The notes below the pieces were generated by a model. The model ran no database searches. It was not told where the DNA came from and saw only the letters and a list, made by a program, of their open reading frames with translations. 64,000 nucleotides of DNA from Colletes latitarsis (lineage: Eukaryota > Arthropoda > Insecta > Hymenoptera > Colletidae), in contig NC_135137.1 in NCBI RefSeq assembly GCF_051014445.1, forward strand, positions 26,785,501 to 26,849,500, written 5' to 3'. Shown here one piece after another: positions 35,651 through 47,332 of this stretch. The first letter of the stretch is position 1. Every line of letters starts with the position of its first letter. The position numbers were made by a program, and so were the translations under genes.

Positions 35651-36352
35651 GGGAGTATTGCTGTCTAGGCTGTCATTTCTTCGGTCTTTTTTTGTGATTT
35701 TTTTTTTAACGACAGGTAGGTTGTTTTGTAGTGATATTTTGCAGATATATTTATTTGTCTTATAGGTATGTATAGTATTTTTTTCATTAAAAAATATTAA
35801 AAATTGCGAGAGTTATAGCTTCTTGTTTAAAAAAACGCATTTAAACTGGCTTACATGATATTTCAAGATCTAGCAAACCGATTGACTTCAAATTTGGAGA
35901 GAATATTCAGCAGACGCGCCTTTATAGCTGGAACTAGAGATTTAAAAAAATATTGAGTTTTACTATCTTTTTGATACACTAAAGACAAAAGAACGATTAA
36001 CAAATAGAAATTCGAAACTTGAAGCGTTGCCATTTCTTTATTTATCAGGATTTTGACTTCTCCCTAGTTCCTGCTATAACTACAACCTTCCTTATGAAGA
36101 TACTTTAACCCCCTCTGTTTCAAATTATCTGGAATCCTGGAAGCCATTGGAGCACCTTTTCCAAAAGAGCTATTAAATAAGAAGTTATAATTCCCACGAT
36201 TTTTAATATTTTTCCATGAAAAAAATATTGTACGTGCTTATAAGATGAATAAATACATCTACAAAGTCTCAGTACAAAACAGCCTACCTATCATTAGAAA
36301 AAAAATCACAACAAGGGCCGTGAAATTGACAGTCTAGACAGCAATACCTCCT
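35651..36352. mobile_element. TTAA-flanked element, ~85-bp TIRs
   Basis: Between TTAA at 35647-35650 and 36353-36356, ends GGGAGTATTGCTGTCTAGG and, inward from the right, GGAGGTATTGCTGTCTAGAC. The inverted match extends about 85 bp through GATTTTTTTT and AGGTAGG to TGTTTTGTA. The 702-bp interior has no long frame. Confidence 0.85.
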
Positions 36353-36479
36353 TAAGAGTTAAAAATATATTTTATATTTTGCAAAACTGTAATCGTGGAC
36401 CTCTCTTATCTACTAATGAGCACTTTTCCGTCGAATGTTTATTTAATATATCTATTCAGCATTTTATGTATGTTGATTA

Positions 36480-37010
36480 TAAAACTATTCGAGTACGTCC
36501 ATCTCTATTCTTCCGATCGCTGCACAGCGCCACGATAAAATCCCTAGGACAGAGTGCGAAGCGCCAAGTTCCAAGATGCAGACACAACAATTTCTAGAAA
36601 CAACGATACGTGCACGATCAATCGCGGACGATCGTGCAAAACGTGCAAGAACCATAGTTAGCGCATAAAAAAGTCAAGCCACAACGTTCTCGTGTACCTT
36701 TGAAGGAACCTTTCAAGCTGCACGAAAGGAGACAGCCAAACAGAAAAAAAACGAGAAACACGCAGAGCAGAAGGAACTTCAAAAGAAAATACATTCTCAA
36801 AACGACTGGAGGAGAAAGAACTTCTCAACACCGCCGCTCTAAAACTCGATGATAATAAAAATGACTCACCAGAAGTCAGAAAATCGATCGAACGATATTT
36901 CTTTCCGTATTCTCGAAGTTCTTTAAAATCCAACCAGTCTGATGAAATGGAAGACCGCACCTCGGTATTGATGATTATATTTTATTTGTTCCACGTTTCT
37001 GTCTTTCTCC
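36480..37010. other. GC-richer unique island
   Basis: GC-richer sequence with a 100-codon frame on - (36658-36960) and shorter frames on +, including a Lys/Arg-rich one. None resembles a known family. Confidence 0.35.
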
Positions 37011-37335
37011 CTTGCGAGTTTCTGAACAATCAATAGATTCGATTAAAGCAAACATTTTCTATGACGTTAAAAACAGAGAGAATGTTCATATTTCGAGTAA
37101 TTTTTTTATTCGATGTAATGGGCGACTAGAGCTTAGAAATTCATCGAGACAAAGGACAATGTTCGAAAGTGGCCATTTTTGGTAAGGTGCGTTGTCGATA
37201 AGTTGGCATTCGAGATAGCACAGTAGCAAGAAAAATCACTGCAGTCCTCGATTAGGAACAGACAAGCCTATTTCGCCAGAACCAATCAGATCTGCATGCC
37301 TTCTAATTGCCAACTTATCAGTAATGCACACTATA

Positions 37336-37675
37336 CAAGGTATTCGGTAACCCCTAGGAAAAATTTTAATGGGAGATTCTGGAGGCTAAAATAAGATGAA
37401 AATCAAGAATACCAATTTGTTGATTGAGACTTCGTTAAAAAGTTATTAACGTTTAAAGTTCCGCCTGTAGAACGGCAATCTGCGGACGCAGTGAGACGCA
37501 GCAAGACGCAGCGAGACGCAGCTGTTCGCAGGTTGCCGTTCTACAAGCGGAACTTTAAACGTTAATAACTATTTAACGAAGTCTCAATCAACAAATTGGT
37601 ATTCTTGATTTTCGTCTTATTTTAGCCTCCAGAATCTCCCATTAAAATTTTTCCCAGGGGTTGCCAAACACCCTG
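37336..37675. mobile_element. Short palindromic X-family MITE
   Basis: A 340-bp near-perfect palindrome between TA at 37334-37335 and 37676-37677. The arms run from CAAGGTATTCGG to the inner CGGCAATCTGCGG / TTCGCAGGTTGCCG. The loop consists of four roughly 10-bp repeats of the type GACGCAGYRA (about 37494-37529), a private expansion not seen in the sister copies. Confidence 0.9.
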
Positions 37676-37737
37676 TATTCTAAGGTAGTAATCGTCAACT
37701 TGTCCTTGACAACATCAAATTTAATCACTCGCGTTAA

Positions 37738-37928
37738 CACGTAAATGCATTGATCACGTTAGTTTTTCATACCCAGGGATGTCCTCGAAATTTGTTTAAA
37801 TTATAATGGCAAAAATATTCAACATTTCAATGACCTACTTGATATTTTATAGCATTCCTAACGACTATCATCATTTAAAACTTTACAAATATTGAAGTTT
37901 ATTTGTTTTCGCCGCAGCAGTCAATGTG
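37738..37928. mobile_element. TTAA-flanked MITE (piggyBac type), eroded
   Basis: A 191-bp stretch between TTAA at 37734-37737 and 37929-37932, with CACGTAAATG on the left and CACATTGACTGC inward from the right. The CAC start and TTAA fit the family of 4352-4592, but the inverted repeats are weak. Confidence 0.45.
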
Positions 37929-38663
37929 TTAACTTAAAGCGACAGAAATAAATATTGAATCTATTACTCAATTTATTATTTCATTTCCTTTCATGTACAT
38001 CGATATTAAAAATGTATTCATCGAACAATATATTCTGCTTCACTACTTCACACTTTCATTCCCACTGTAGCTATATTGTCTCATATTTAGAGCTATTAAA
38101 TAAAATATTACTGTCATTTATTAGAACGACCACAAACTTCGTATAGTTCTAAACGTGCAAATAGGAGATTCTTTTATGATAGGAAATATCTTCATTCAAT
38201 AACTTTACGGTATTTAAACGGCTCAATTGATTTCACTGAATATGATTCAATATCGAATGATCACTTTTTATCGCCTTTTGGTTTCTCTAATACATATTTG
38301 TTGTTTGTAAAAATACTAAAATATCTTTTAAATAAATCTTAAAAACAATTGCAGTTTATGTAAAAAGATTATATAACATTTTCTTTATCTTTTCTAATAA
38401 AAGTTAAGTCAAATTAAATATTATTCATTGCATATGTAAGACACATTAATAACGTACACCATAAATATTGTAATTAATATATTTATGTAAATATTATCTT
38501 ATTTATATAATTTATATTTTAAATTATAATAATATTAAAGTTACGTGTCAGACAATATTATAATGTATTCGTCTCTGTAGAGTTATTATTAAAGATTTAA
38601 TTCAATATTAATTTAATATTATTCAGGGAATTTTGGGATCGCAGAATTTGATTTGCATCTTAA

Positions 38664-38877
38664 CATGTTCACTGTCAGATTAAAACTATAAATATTCTGG
38701 AAAACTAAAATTTTGATTTCTAGACCATTATAAACTACATGACCTAAAATTTGTTTCAGTATTTATTTTTATAACCTTACTATTCAAATTTGTTTCCCTC
38801 TCAACTTGAGAATTAATTTTTCTAGTTCCATAGTGGCAAATCCTATCATTCAAATATGACATGTGTCAGTCAAAGTG
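38664..38877 (-). mobile_element. TTAA-flanked MITE (piggyBac type)
   Basis: A 214-bp element between TTAA at 38660-38663 and 38878-38881. Its reverse complement aligns along its length with 4352-4592 (CACTTTGACTG, GGAACTA, AATTAATTCT, ATGTAGTTTATAAT, CTGACAGTGAAC), so it is a diverged sister in opposite orientation. Confidence 0.7.
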
Positions 38878-39037
38878 TTAAAATGTTTACTAAAGTAAAA
38901 TTAACTTTTCTAAATGGGATGCAAATTATTAAAAGCATTTTAAAATTTATTTCTTTTGATATCGGGTTCGTAATCGTTGAGATCGAGTGCCTAAGGATAC
39001 AATTTAGTATAAATAATCGTGGGTTTTCTTGTTTTTA

Positions 39038-40318
39038 TTAGGTCGAGTTATAACTTCCGATGCAGCTAAGTAGAATCTATTGTTCGTATCTACCCGCTAT
39101 GAGTTACCATGACAACAAGTTTTTGTTTTCACTATATAGACGAGGCTTCAGTTAATCTTTTGTCAACTGTTTTGTGCGATACACGTTACGTTATACTGTT
39201 TTTATAACCTCTGAAATGGAGAGTCCAAAAGTACATATTCGTTATGTAATGCTTTGGGAATTTAAACAAGGCAATAGTGCTAAGGCGACAGCTGAAAAAA
39301 TATGCAGTGTATATGGTGAAGGACTAATAACTGATCGGGCAGTTAGAAATTGGTTTATAAAATTCCGTTCTGGAGATACGACCTTAAAAGACGAACCGAG
39401 GGCGGGACGTCCTTCCGACTTTGACGACATCCTTTTAAAGGCAATATTGGAGCAAAATCCACGTAAATCAACAAGAGGTATAGCAGAAAGGTTGAATACA
39501 TCACAATCAACTGTTAACCGCCACCTGGAGAAATTAGGGAAAGTCAGCAAGTTAGGAGTATGGGTACCTCACAATCTCAGTGAACGGAATAAAGAAGATC
39601 GCATGTCAATCGCCACAAGTCTGCTCTCACGGGTAAAAATTGAGCCTTTTTTAAACAGAATTGTAACAGGCGATGAAAAATGGGTTACTAATGACAATAT
39701 AGTCCACAAAAGACAGTGGCTTGATAAGGATCAACCACCCCTACCAGATCCGAAAGCAAACATCCATGGCAAAAAGATTTTATTGTGTGTATGGTGGGAT
39801 TGTCAAGGAATAATTCACCACGAGTTGTTCAAGTCAAATTTAACGATTACTGCGGATAGATACGTTCAACAGTTGCAAAGAGTGCAAGAGAAACTCCATG
39901 AAAAGCGTCCTGCACTCGTCAATCGCAAAAACGTTACTCTTTTACACGACAATGTGCGACCACATACAGCAAGGGTGACTCAAGAAAAAATTCTTGAGCT
40001 TGGATGGTCTGTTTTACCACATCCACCTTATTCCCCGGATCTTGCCACGACAAACTACCACCTTTTCTGCTCCTTACAAAACTTTTTGAATGGAAAAACC
40101 TTCAATTCTGAAGAGCAAGTCAAGCAGGCTGTCGAAAACTTCTTTCAATCCAAACCAACCACATTTTACAAGGAAGGAATTGATAAACTGCCAGGAAGAT
40201 GGGAGAAGGTTATAGATAATAGCGGTGAATACATAATAAATTAATATAATTTTGTTATTTAATGAGAGCAAAATAAATGTCTGATAAAACAACGGAAGTT
40301 ACTTATGACTCGACCTAA
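39038..40318 (+). mobile_element. Full-length mariner transposon
   Basis: A 1,281-bp element with a TA target duplication (39036-39037 and 40319-40320), the usual mariner length. Right end, read inward: TTAGGTCGAGTCATAAGTAA followed by CTTCCG. Left end: TTAGGTCGAGTTATAACTTC, which lacks the four bases GTAA of the right repeat and has one further change. One uninterrupted transposase frame lies between the ends. Confidence 0.97.
39216..40244 (+). CDS. Mariner transposase, DD34N (likely inactive)
   Basis: Mariner-family transposase of 342 residues, which in active relatives cuts and pastes the element in the nucleus at TA sites. The start MESPKV at 39216 is preferred over an in-frame ATG 14 codons upstream because it gives the usual family length of about 345. 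Residues about 5-110 form the paired helix-turn-helix DNA-binding part (GRPS at 65-68), followed by the WVPHNL linker (family form WVPHEL). The catalytic domain shows VTGDEKW (D153) and LLHDN (D245). In the family's YSPDLAPSDYHLF motif the third catalytic residue is Asp, 34 residues after the second; here the motif reads YSPDLATTNYHLF, with Asn280 (codon AAC at 40053-40055). The frame is otherwise complete, without stops or frameshifts. Metal-dependent cleavage should be abolished or reduced, while DNA binding and dimerisation may persist. A sequencing error is possible but would have to be exactly one G-to-A change. Confidence 0.95.
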   Translation: MESPKVHIRYVMLWEFKQGNSAKATAEKICSVYGEGLITDRAVRNWFIKFRSGDTTLKDEPRAGRPSDFDDILLKAILEQNPRKSTRGIAERLNTSQSTVNRHLEKLGKVSKLGVWVPHNLSERNKEDRMSIATSLLSRVKIEPFLNRIVTGDEKWVTNDNIVHKRQWLDKDQPPLPDPKANIHGKKILLCVWWDCQGIIHHELFKSNLTITADRYVQQLQRVQEKLHEKRPALVNRKNVTLLHDNVRPHTARVTQEKILELGWSVLPHPPYSPDLATTNYHLFCSLQNFLNGKTFNSEEQVKQAVENFFQSKPTTFYKEGIDKLPGRWEKVIDNSGEYIIN

Positions 40319-40320
40319 TA

Positions 40321-40760
40321 GTTACATTTTCGTGTTTCTGGCTTGCTGTGTGGCGTTAGAAAATGGCGCGCGAATATCGAACAATACGTAGAACGACGTT
40401 CCGCGAGACTGTTCGTCGCAGTTTTTTGGCACAAGAACTGACGCCAGTTGTCGCCTCTTGATATTTTATACCTATCCCCTATGGAACAACGCGCGCAACA
40501 CAAGGAAGATATACGCGAAGGAGGTTCTTAAACTGGGCTGCAGCTAATGCGAGCAGATGCTGCAATTTAACAGCGTTTATTATCCCAAGCGGGCACTGCA
40601 CGTCACAAGCGTCGTAAACTTGTGGTACAAAATTTTGAACAATATTATACACACCGCAGAACTTCTTGTTCGACCGTTTTTGTTTCAAAAGTTCTGCAAA
40701 GTCACCCTTAAATTATACCTAATTCAGCCAATTCAGTCAATTATATTCGTGCTCGTAGAA
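40321..40760. other. GC-richer unique segment right of mariner
   Basis: GC-richer sequence (about 40340-40640) with overlapping short frames on both strands, none recognised. The mariner lies at the edge of this island. Confidence 0.35.
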
Positions 40761-40864
40761 AAGAGATTTGTTTGGAGGAAGTAAGGTAAGATAAGATTAA
40801 TGGGGAATTTTATGCGTAATTTTATAAATTAAGTTCATTTCAGTTTTAAGACAAACTTTATGTA

Positions 40865-41320
40865 CAGGGTGTTCCGCATTTTTCCGTACACACTTCAGCA
40901 GTGTGTAGTAAAACTAAGATTAAAATGTTATATAAAAAAATATCCATAAATGCTTCGTTAAGAAGTAATAACAAAAATATGAACTGTGAAACTGGCTTGA
41001 GATTCAGGACATTAAATAAGAAAACAAAGTTATAACAAAATAAAATCTTTTGCAAGCATTCGATATGACAAAAAGTTATCATCGAAGAAAAAATATTTCA
41101 GCGCCTAATATCCACGTAATTCAACGTTAAAAATATTTTTTCGTGCCTCAACTAGCAGTTGCTCTCTTTAAACAAACTTTTAGTAAATAAAAAACATTAC
41201 ATTTCATATTTTTGTCATAACTTCTTAACAAAGCATTTATGATTTTTTTTTATATAACATTTTAATCTTACTTTTACTACACACTGTTGAAGTGTGTACA
41301 AAAAAATGTGGAACATCCTG
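40865..41320. mobile_element. Second TA-MITE family, complete copy
   Basis: A 456-bp element between TA at 40863-40864 and 41321-41322, with inverted repeats of about 100 bp: CAGGGTGTTCCGCATTTTTC and, inward from the right, CAGGATGTTCCACATTTTTT, then ACACTTCA. A subterminal CTTCGTTAAGAAGT / CTTCTTAACAAAGC pair parallels the CTTCGTTAAAAAGTTAT block in family X. No reading frame of note. Confidence 0.9.
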
Positions 41321-42199
41321 TATAATATTTATAATAGCAAAAATAGGCCAGTATTTTATTGCAGTTACAAAAAAATTATGGATATTCTTCAAATATAGAT
41401 TTAAATGTATATATTCAAACTTAACATAAAAATATTTCACTGTTTCCCCTCCAAAATTCTAAAGAACCACTAAAAAATTTTGTTCTAGAGTAAAATATTC
41501 TCTTAAAAACGTATTATAGTCTTTTTGGGATGAAGTGACGTTGGAACTGTGTGTTACCAAAGTAACAGACGGAAGCCACTGAATACAATATTCTTCGAAG
41601 TAGTTACACACGTGAACAACTGGAACTATTACGTTTCGAGTTCATGAATACAAAGTTACGAAATTCGCAGGGAATTTCCGGAAAACCTAATTACATACAC
41701 GCAGTTGCAGGATTGAAGTGCGCAAAACAGGCATAAGTTCACAAAAATATAGTTTGAAAACTCCAAAGAAATTTTATTAAATGATTGATACAAATAATAT
41801 TCATCCGTCAAATCCTTTGTATTCATATAGAATTTGATTTGTTATTAACGATCTGTTCTCACAGAAGCTACAGTGAGGTGCGTCTATTTTATCGAAGACG
41901 TTTTTTATTTTGAAATAAAGTAAGTTTAATATTATTATAAATATCGATCACCATTGGATAAATTAAACAAAATTAAATCAAATTGATGCAACATAATGAT
42001 ATCACACTTCTATGAATTAATATATGGAAACAAAAACTGAATATCAGTACGATTATTGTTATTCTTTAAGTATTTATCTGTCCTTTAATTTCTACAAACT
42101 TAATCATCCTGCCTAAAAGACATTTATACCATATCACTTTTTCGGGAGACATTTTCTTGTACAAATGTTTCATTCAAATTTTACGTACTATTATTTGTA

Positions 42200-42689
42200 T
42201 TATATGTATACTAGTAGTTATTTTAGCGCCATTTTATTCCACGACTTTTCTTATAGTATACGTACAATGAATTTTTTAATATTCACTGCTGTTCTTATTG
42301 TTTGTTTTCTGAGAAAAATATGTAGTTATGCTTATCTGGCCGGTAGAACGATTTATATATTTTCCTAAAAAACTGAACAAAATTTAGCATTAGCTGGTTA
42401 GCTTCCGATGCAAATAGGAAATATATAGCAAAGATGAAAAAAGAGAATCTTCAGTTTCCATTATCTTAGAAAATCCTATTAAAAATAGTTAAACTTTCCA
42501 CACGTACAGTTTCAAAACTACTATTGTTTTCTCCATAATTGAACCACTATTAGAAGTGGCAAGGCTTCCCCTTTAAAATGGTTTTTTGGTTTATGTTAAT
42601 CCGACTTTCCATTTTGGAGATATCGTAATTTAAATGATAGGGTAATTTTTTAAATTCAACTATCTCTGTCTCCGTCTGATGTGTCGGGT

Positions 42690-42760
<71 letters not shown>

Positions 42761-43290
42761 CGTGAGTCGTGACAGTCGTGATCGAATGACGTGATGTTAC
42801 AAAAAACCTACTATTTACTATTTACTACGTGTACGTGCGGTCAATGACCTCGCGACGTCATCAATGAAATGTAAACAAATGCTTTGAACTCTTATATCTC
42901 CGGAACTAACCACGCGATCGACTTGAAACAAGTTTCATTTTAGAAGGATCTTTATCCTCTAACAGATGAATATAGCTACTGTTATAATTTATATTGTTTC
43001 TTATATTTATTTTGATATTTACTGTGATATACCTAAAGAAGTTTCAGCAGTTCCTATTGATTATATGATTCGTGTTCGATAAAACTGGATTATAAATTGT
43101 TTATTTAATTGAAAATGAATATAAATTTGTATACAGGATACTTACATAGTTACTATGTCAATAGTTTTTCGTAAATAATTGTTTTCCCCGAAATTAACTA
43201 CAGTATCAATTTGAAACGAAATTTGTTTTCAAGGGCGTTTTATCTACTATTCGATAAAAACTGAAAAATTTTGACATAATTTGTAAATTT
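42200..43290. mobile_element. Eroded piggyBac-like element copy
   Basis: Aligns with the interior of 15102-16637 (CTTTTCTTATAGTATACGTA, AAACTATTAGTG-like, GACTTTCCATTTTGGAGATA, TATATCTCCGGAACTAA). It has a single copy of the block that is duplicated in the 15-kb element. Both termini and their TTAA sites are lost. A long CT microsatellite interrupts it at 42696. Confidence 0.8.
42696..42757. repeat. (CT)n microsatellite, about 31 units
   Basis: An uninterrupted CT run preceded by a C7 run. The sister element at about 15875-15905 has only short CTCTGTCTTCGTCT-type sequence here, so the run expanded inside this copy. Confidence 0.98.
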
Positions 43291-44898
43291 TCTGTACGAA
43301 ATTAAAGTACAAAGTATGCACATTTAGATTAAAAGTATTGCATAGTTTTGTATAGATTTTTAATATTAGATATTAATTCACTATCGATTATAAATACCCT
43401 CCTTTTTGTATTAATTTATTTTTACGTTATGTTCTTCTTATTTAATGTGACTAATTATTTATTTCTAGGTTTCAATAATCAATTTTTACATATTTATAAG
43501 AATTCAAAGTAACGGTCAAAATATCTGTATAAAATAAATTATATTTATCACAATCAGGGATGGACAAAATTTAATTTCAATAATGCATAATGAATAAAAC
43601 CATCAACTATTTATTTGTGACGTACTCGATCGAACAGTTATATTTCTATTCGTTCATTATGTATAATTTTATTTAACAAATAATGGATGAAGACATGTTT
43701 ATCTTTCATTCGTTATTCGAAATATTTATTTACATAAGAATTTTGCCCATCACTGATTTAATAATTGTTGCAAATAAAGACTGTATCAGAATTCTAAAAC
43801 GAGCTATTACTTTGTTATGGTTTCTACTTGCATAACGTAATAGTAAATGCTTTGAAAGTCTGAAACACCAAGAATTGAAATTACGTGTTTTTGTATAGTC
43901 CTAAATTTATTATTATGGACGAAACAGACAAAAGGTTGTCGATTTGATGACATTTTTCCCCCTTCCAATGGAATCTTTTCATTTTATTTTCCGTCCCAAG
44001 AAACATCCCCAGGGATTCGTATCCTAGTACGCCTATCTCAATAAGCTTCCAGCTACCCCTTGGTGTATTTCGGATGATATTCTGTTGCCTGCTGCCGCCA
44101 CCCTCTTGCGCAAAGGGTCCAAACACATTTCGCTGTGCACGATGAGTATAGATACGCGGCTAATGTACATTAGACGATGTGAAATTCTAATCTATTGAAT
44201 AAAATTCTAAACGAACAAGTGAACCTTCGTGTTTGAAAATTCTATTACAACTTATATCTTTTGTTTAAAAGATTATTGGTTTTAAAACAATACCAGTAAT
44301 TTTAACGTTACACATATATTATTTCCACATACGAGTGAATCAATTTTTTAATTTCTTACATATCGTAAATTGTATAGTCGATGTTGATTCTTAGAACTCC
44401 AATTAGATCTTATCTGGAGGAATATGGAATTATTTATCAAATTCTTATCATAAAATTTGTTTTTACTTGATAGTAGACGAGCAAGGGTTGTGAATTTCCA
44501 TTCTTTATTTCAGTCATCTTGTATTTTCAGCCGTATAAGAAAAGTGATGTGTGGTATTAAAATTTGATTTTAAGGTATTATTAAAAGATTGGATATTTCT
44601 CCCGCCATTATATTCGTTAATTAATTTTGTTTAATACGATATCAATAGTATTGCGTTTTTCGAACACAATTCTGGGCATTTCAAAATAATGTTCTCATTA
44701 ATTAACTTGTTTTCAATGGAATTTTCAATGGAATTACACTTTTGAAATTTCGATGCTATTTCGATTGCTTGTTTTATGGCATACTAAGTCCATTTCTCTT
44801 CAACCATAAACTTCCATATGAAATATAGAATAAAACTGTATTGTTAAATTTGTACGAGCTACATAAATATACTCAAAAATTATTTAAATCGTATATAC
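43291..44898. other. Mostly AT-rich, nothing recognised
   Basis: AT-rich apart from a moderately GC-richer patch at 43900-44160, where an 81-codon frame on - has no recognisable domain. Confidence 0.4.
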
Positions 44899-45352
44899 AG
44901 AAAAGTTGTTTAATTCTTTCTTGTAGATACCTATGGGGTCTACTTCAGAAAAAAGTTTCATTGAAATATATTCACTATCGTAGGAGTTATGGCTGTTTGA
45001 AAATTGGACCATTTTTATGAGGTTTTTCTAATATTACGGGATCAAGGAACAACTTTTCGAATATTTTTATAATTGCTATATATTCTACACTAAAATACGC
45101 GACGTTTGGCTTTTTGAACATTAAAATTGTCCAATCCGTTCAGAAGTTACGGTGTTTTAGAGATTCGCATGAAATTTACGGGAAGCATTTCTAGCCTGAA
45201 ATTACATATTTGGTAAGGAATTTTTTTCTCAAAAATAGTTAGGATTTCGAGGGTATGTCTATTCATCAAAAATGATTGTAATTGACCCCTACAACCGAAA
45301 ATAATTATTCCAGAACGATTTGAAATTTTTACGTGTCAAGTTTCAGTACTAT
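44899..45352. mobile_element. Family X fragment
   Basis: Central block and one 130-bp unit of family X (AAAGTTTCATTGAAATATAT, TTCAGAAGTTACGG, TTGTAATTGACCCC) without termini. It abuts the inverted-duplication copy that starts at 45353. Confidence 0.8.
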
Positions 45353-46604
45353 TTTATGGAAAATTTATTATTTTTTTTAACTGTTATGACCAAAAAAGTC
45401 TCGTATCAATTTGAAATACATGTGTTTTATTCATTATCTGTAGATTAATATATCTGAGTATGCGAGTTTTTCTAACTTTTATAGTTCTCAAAATTGGCTG
45501 GTTGTTTACAATTATAATTATGATTACGCTCATTACAGTTATAAATCAATCACTTTGCTTTTCAGTGAAATTTGAGACCTATATGACCCCAAGGAAACAT
45601 TTTAATGGCAGATTCTGCGGCCAAAATAAAACGAAAATCAAGAATACCAATTTGTTGATGGAGGCCTCATTAAAAAGTTATTAACGTTTGAAGTTCCGCT
45701 CGTACTGAATTTTTTTCTTGAAAATGCGCAGGATTTCGGGGTATGTCTTTTGACGAAAAATGCTTGTAATTGACCCCTGCCACTGAAAATATTTTTTCCA
45801 AAACGATTTGAAATTTTTTAATTTCACCGAAAACTTTCAACAACTACTTGAATGTTTTTCTCGAAAGAGGGTAGGATTTCAGAGGTATGTGTATTCACCA
45901 AAAATGATTGTAATTGACCCCCGCAACCAAAAGCAATTTTTCCAGAGCGATTTGAAATTTTTTTTCCGCCGAAAATTTTAGGCACCTACCCCCCTTGTCG
46001 ATTTTTCTTAAAAATTCGTTATTCATTTTTAATAAATTTGTTTGACGTTCTACGGAAAAGTTGTGTAATACTTTTTTGTAGGTATCCATAAGGTCCACTT
46101 CCATGCTAAATTTCATTGAGATGTGTTCACTATTGTAGAAGTTATGGATGTTTGAAGATTGGGCCATTTTAATGAGGGTTCTCTAACTTCACGGTGTTAA
46201 AGAACAGCTTTTCGAATATTCTTGGAATTTCTAAATATTCTTCATCAAAATAGGCGCTGTTTGCATTTTGAAACATTAAAATCCTCCAATTCGTTCAGAA
46301 GTTATGATATTTTAAATATTTGCATTCGAGAAAGCATTTCTGGCCAAAAATTATATTTTCGGTAAAGATTTCTTTCCTCGAAAGTGTGTAGGATTTCGAA
46401 AGTATGTGTAATGACCAAAAATGATTGTAATTGACCCTGCAACCAAAAATAATTTTTTTAGAACGATTTGAAATTTTGTAATTTTATTTTTTAATAACTT
46501 TTTAACGAAGCCTCAGTCAAGAAATTGATATTCTTGATTTTCGTCTTATTTTGGCCTCTAGAATCTCCCATTAAAATTTTCCCCAGGCGTGGCCGAACAC
46601 CCTG
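45353..46604 (+). repeat. 1.26-kb inverted duplication, arm 1
   Basis: Nearly identical to the reverse complement of 52580-53857. It contains about 240 bp of non-X sequence (45353-45590, starting CGTGTCAAGTTTCAG), then an X element whose inner end has lost its terminus (ACCCCAAGGAAACATTTTAA) and whose outer end GAACACCCTG at 46604 is intact and followed by TA. Frames of 74 codons (+) and 90 codons (-) are shared with the other arm only because the arms are nearly identical. Confidence 0.92.
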
Positions 46605-46719
46605 TATATTTCATTATTATCTAAAACAATATTGGATTACATATAATTGACCTCATTCCTTCCACAAAATAAACATAATTTAATCATGAGCAGCGTTAAA
46701 ATGTTAATGAAATTAAAAG

Positions 46720-47200
46720 CCTGAAAAACCCTGAGCGATTTAAACGCTAAATCTAGCGCAACAAGGACTTGAAATACGCCTCGGTATATACGACAGAGCA
46801 TACAGAGTCGATTACAGAGAAGAAACTTTCAGGGAAAGCAGTTCCGTCGAAAACATAAATCGTTTCGCGATATGAAGCATGAAAGAATGGTACAACACGC
46901 CGCGAATACCAAATATCCGATTAAATGTTAAAAGGAAAAGAATCGGGCAACGGCGAATCGAATTCGCGTGGCAGATAGCATCGGTCTCGAGCGCCTAGCC
47001 ACCATCGAAGAACTGAATGTCGAGCACTTGACTTTCATCGGCACCGGCTGCTAAACAAGCTATTGACTTTTTACCAACGCCACGTACGCATTTCGTGTAT
47101 GAATGAACCCACACAGCTCGACGCCAGCGTATTTTCCGCAGTAATTTCTGTGGATGCAAGGCAAAACATAAAACACGTTTTCAAAACATTTTTGTTTGCC
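46720..47200. other. GC-richer unique island
   Basis: GC-richer, no repeat partner and no open frame of 60 codons or more; likely noncoding unique sequence. Confidence 0.35.
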
Positions 47201-47332
47201 CGTTAATTCAGCTGCAGAATATAGAATCTACGTACGTATTTATCATAAAAAGTGTATAAAAACAAATTTTTTCTAGTCGAAAGAAGAGCGCACCTTTACC
47301 AAAGTCCAATACTTAATATCTATCAGACAACG

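Noticed and set aside
39242..39550. 102-codon frame antisense to the mariner transposase
   Set aside because: A shadow of the transposase frame; no independent support.
45895..46167. A frame starting MAQSS with similar versions at 12849, 49750 and 53017
   Set aside because: It is present because family X copies are similar. Between the 12.8-kb and 45.9-kb copies, protein differences are about twice the nucleotide differences, and the sister copy near 5.95 kb has an in-frame stop. That is neutral decay, not coding constraint.
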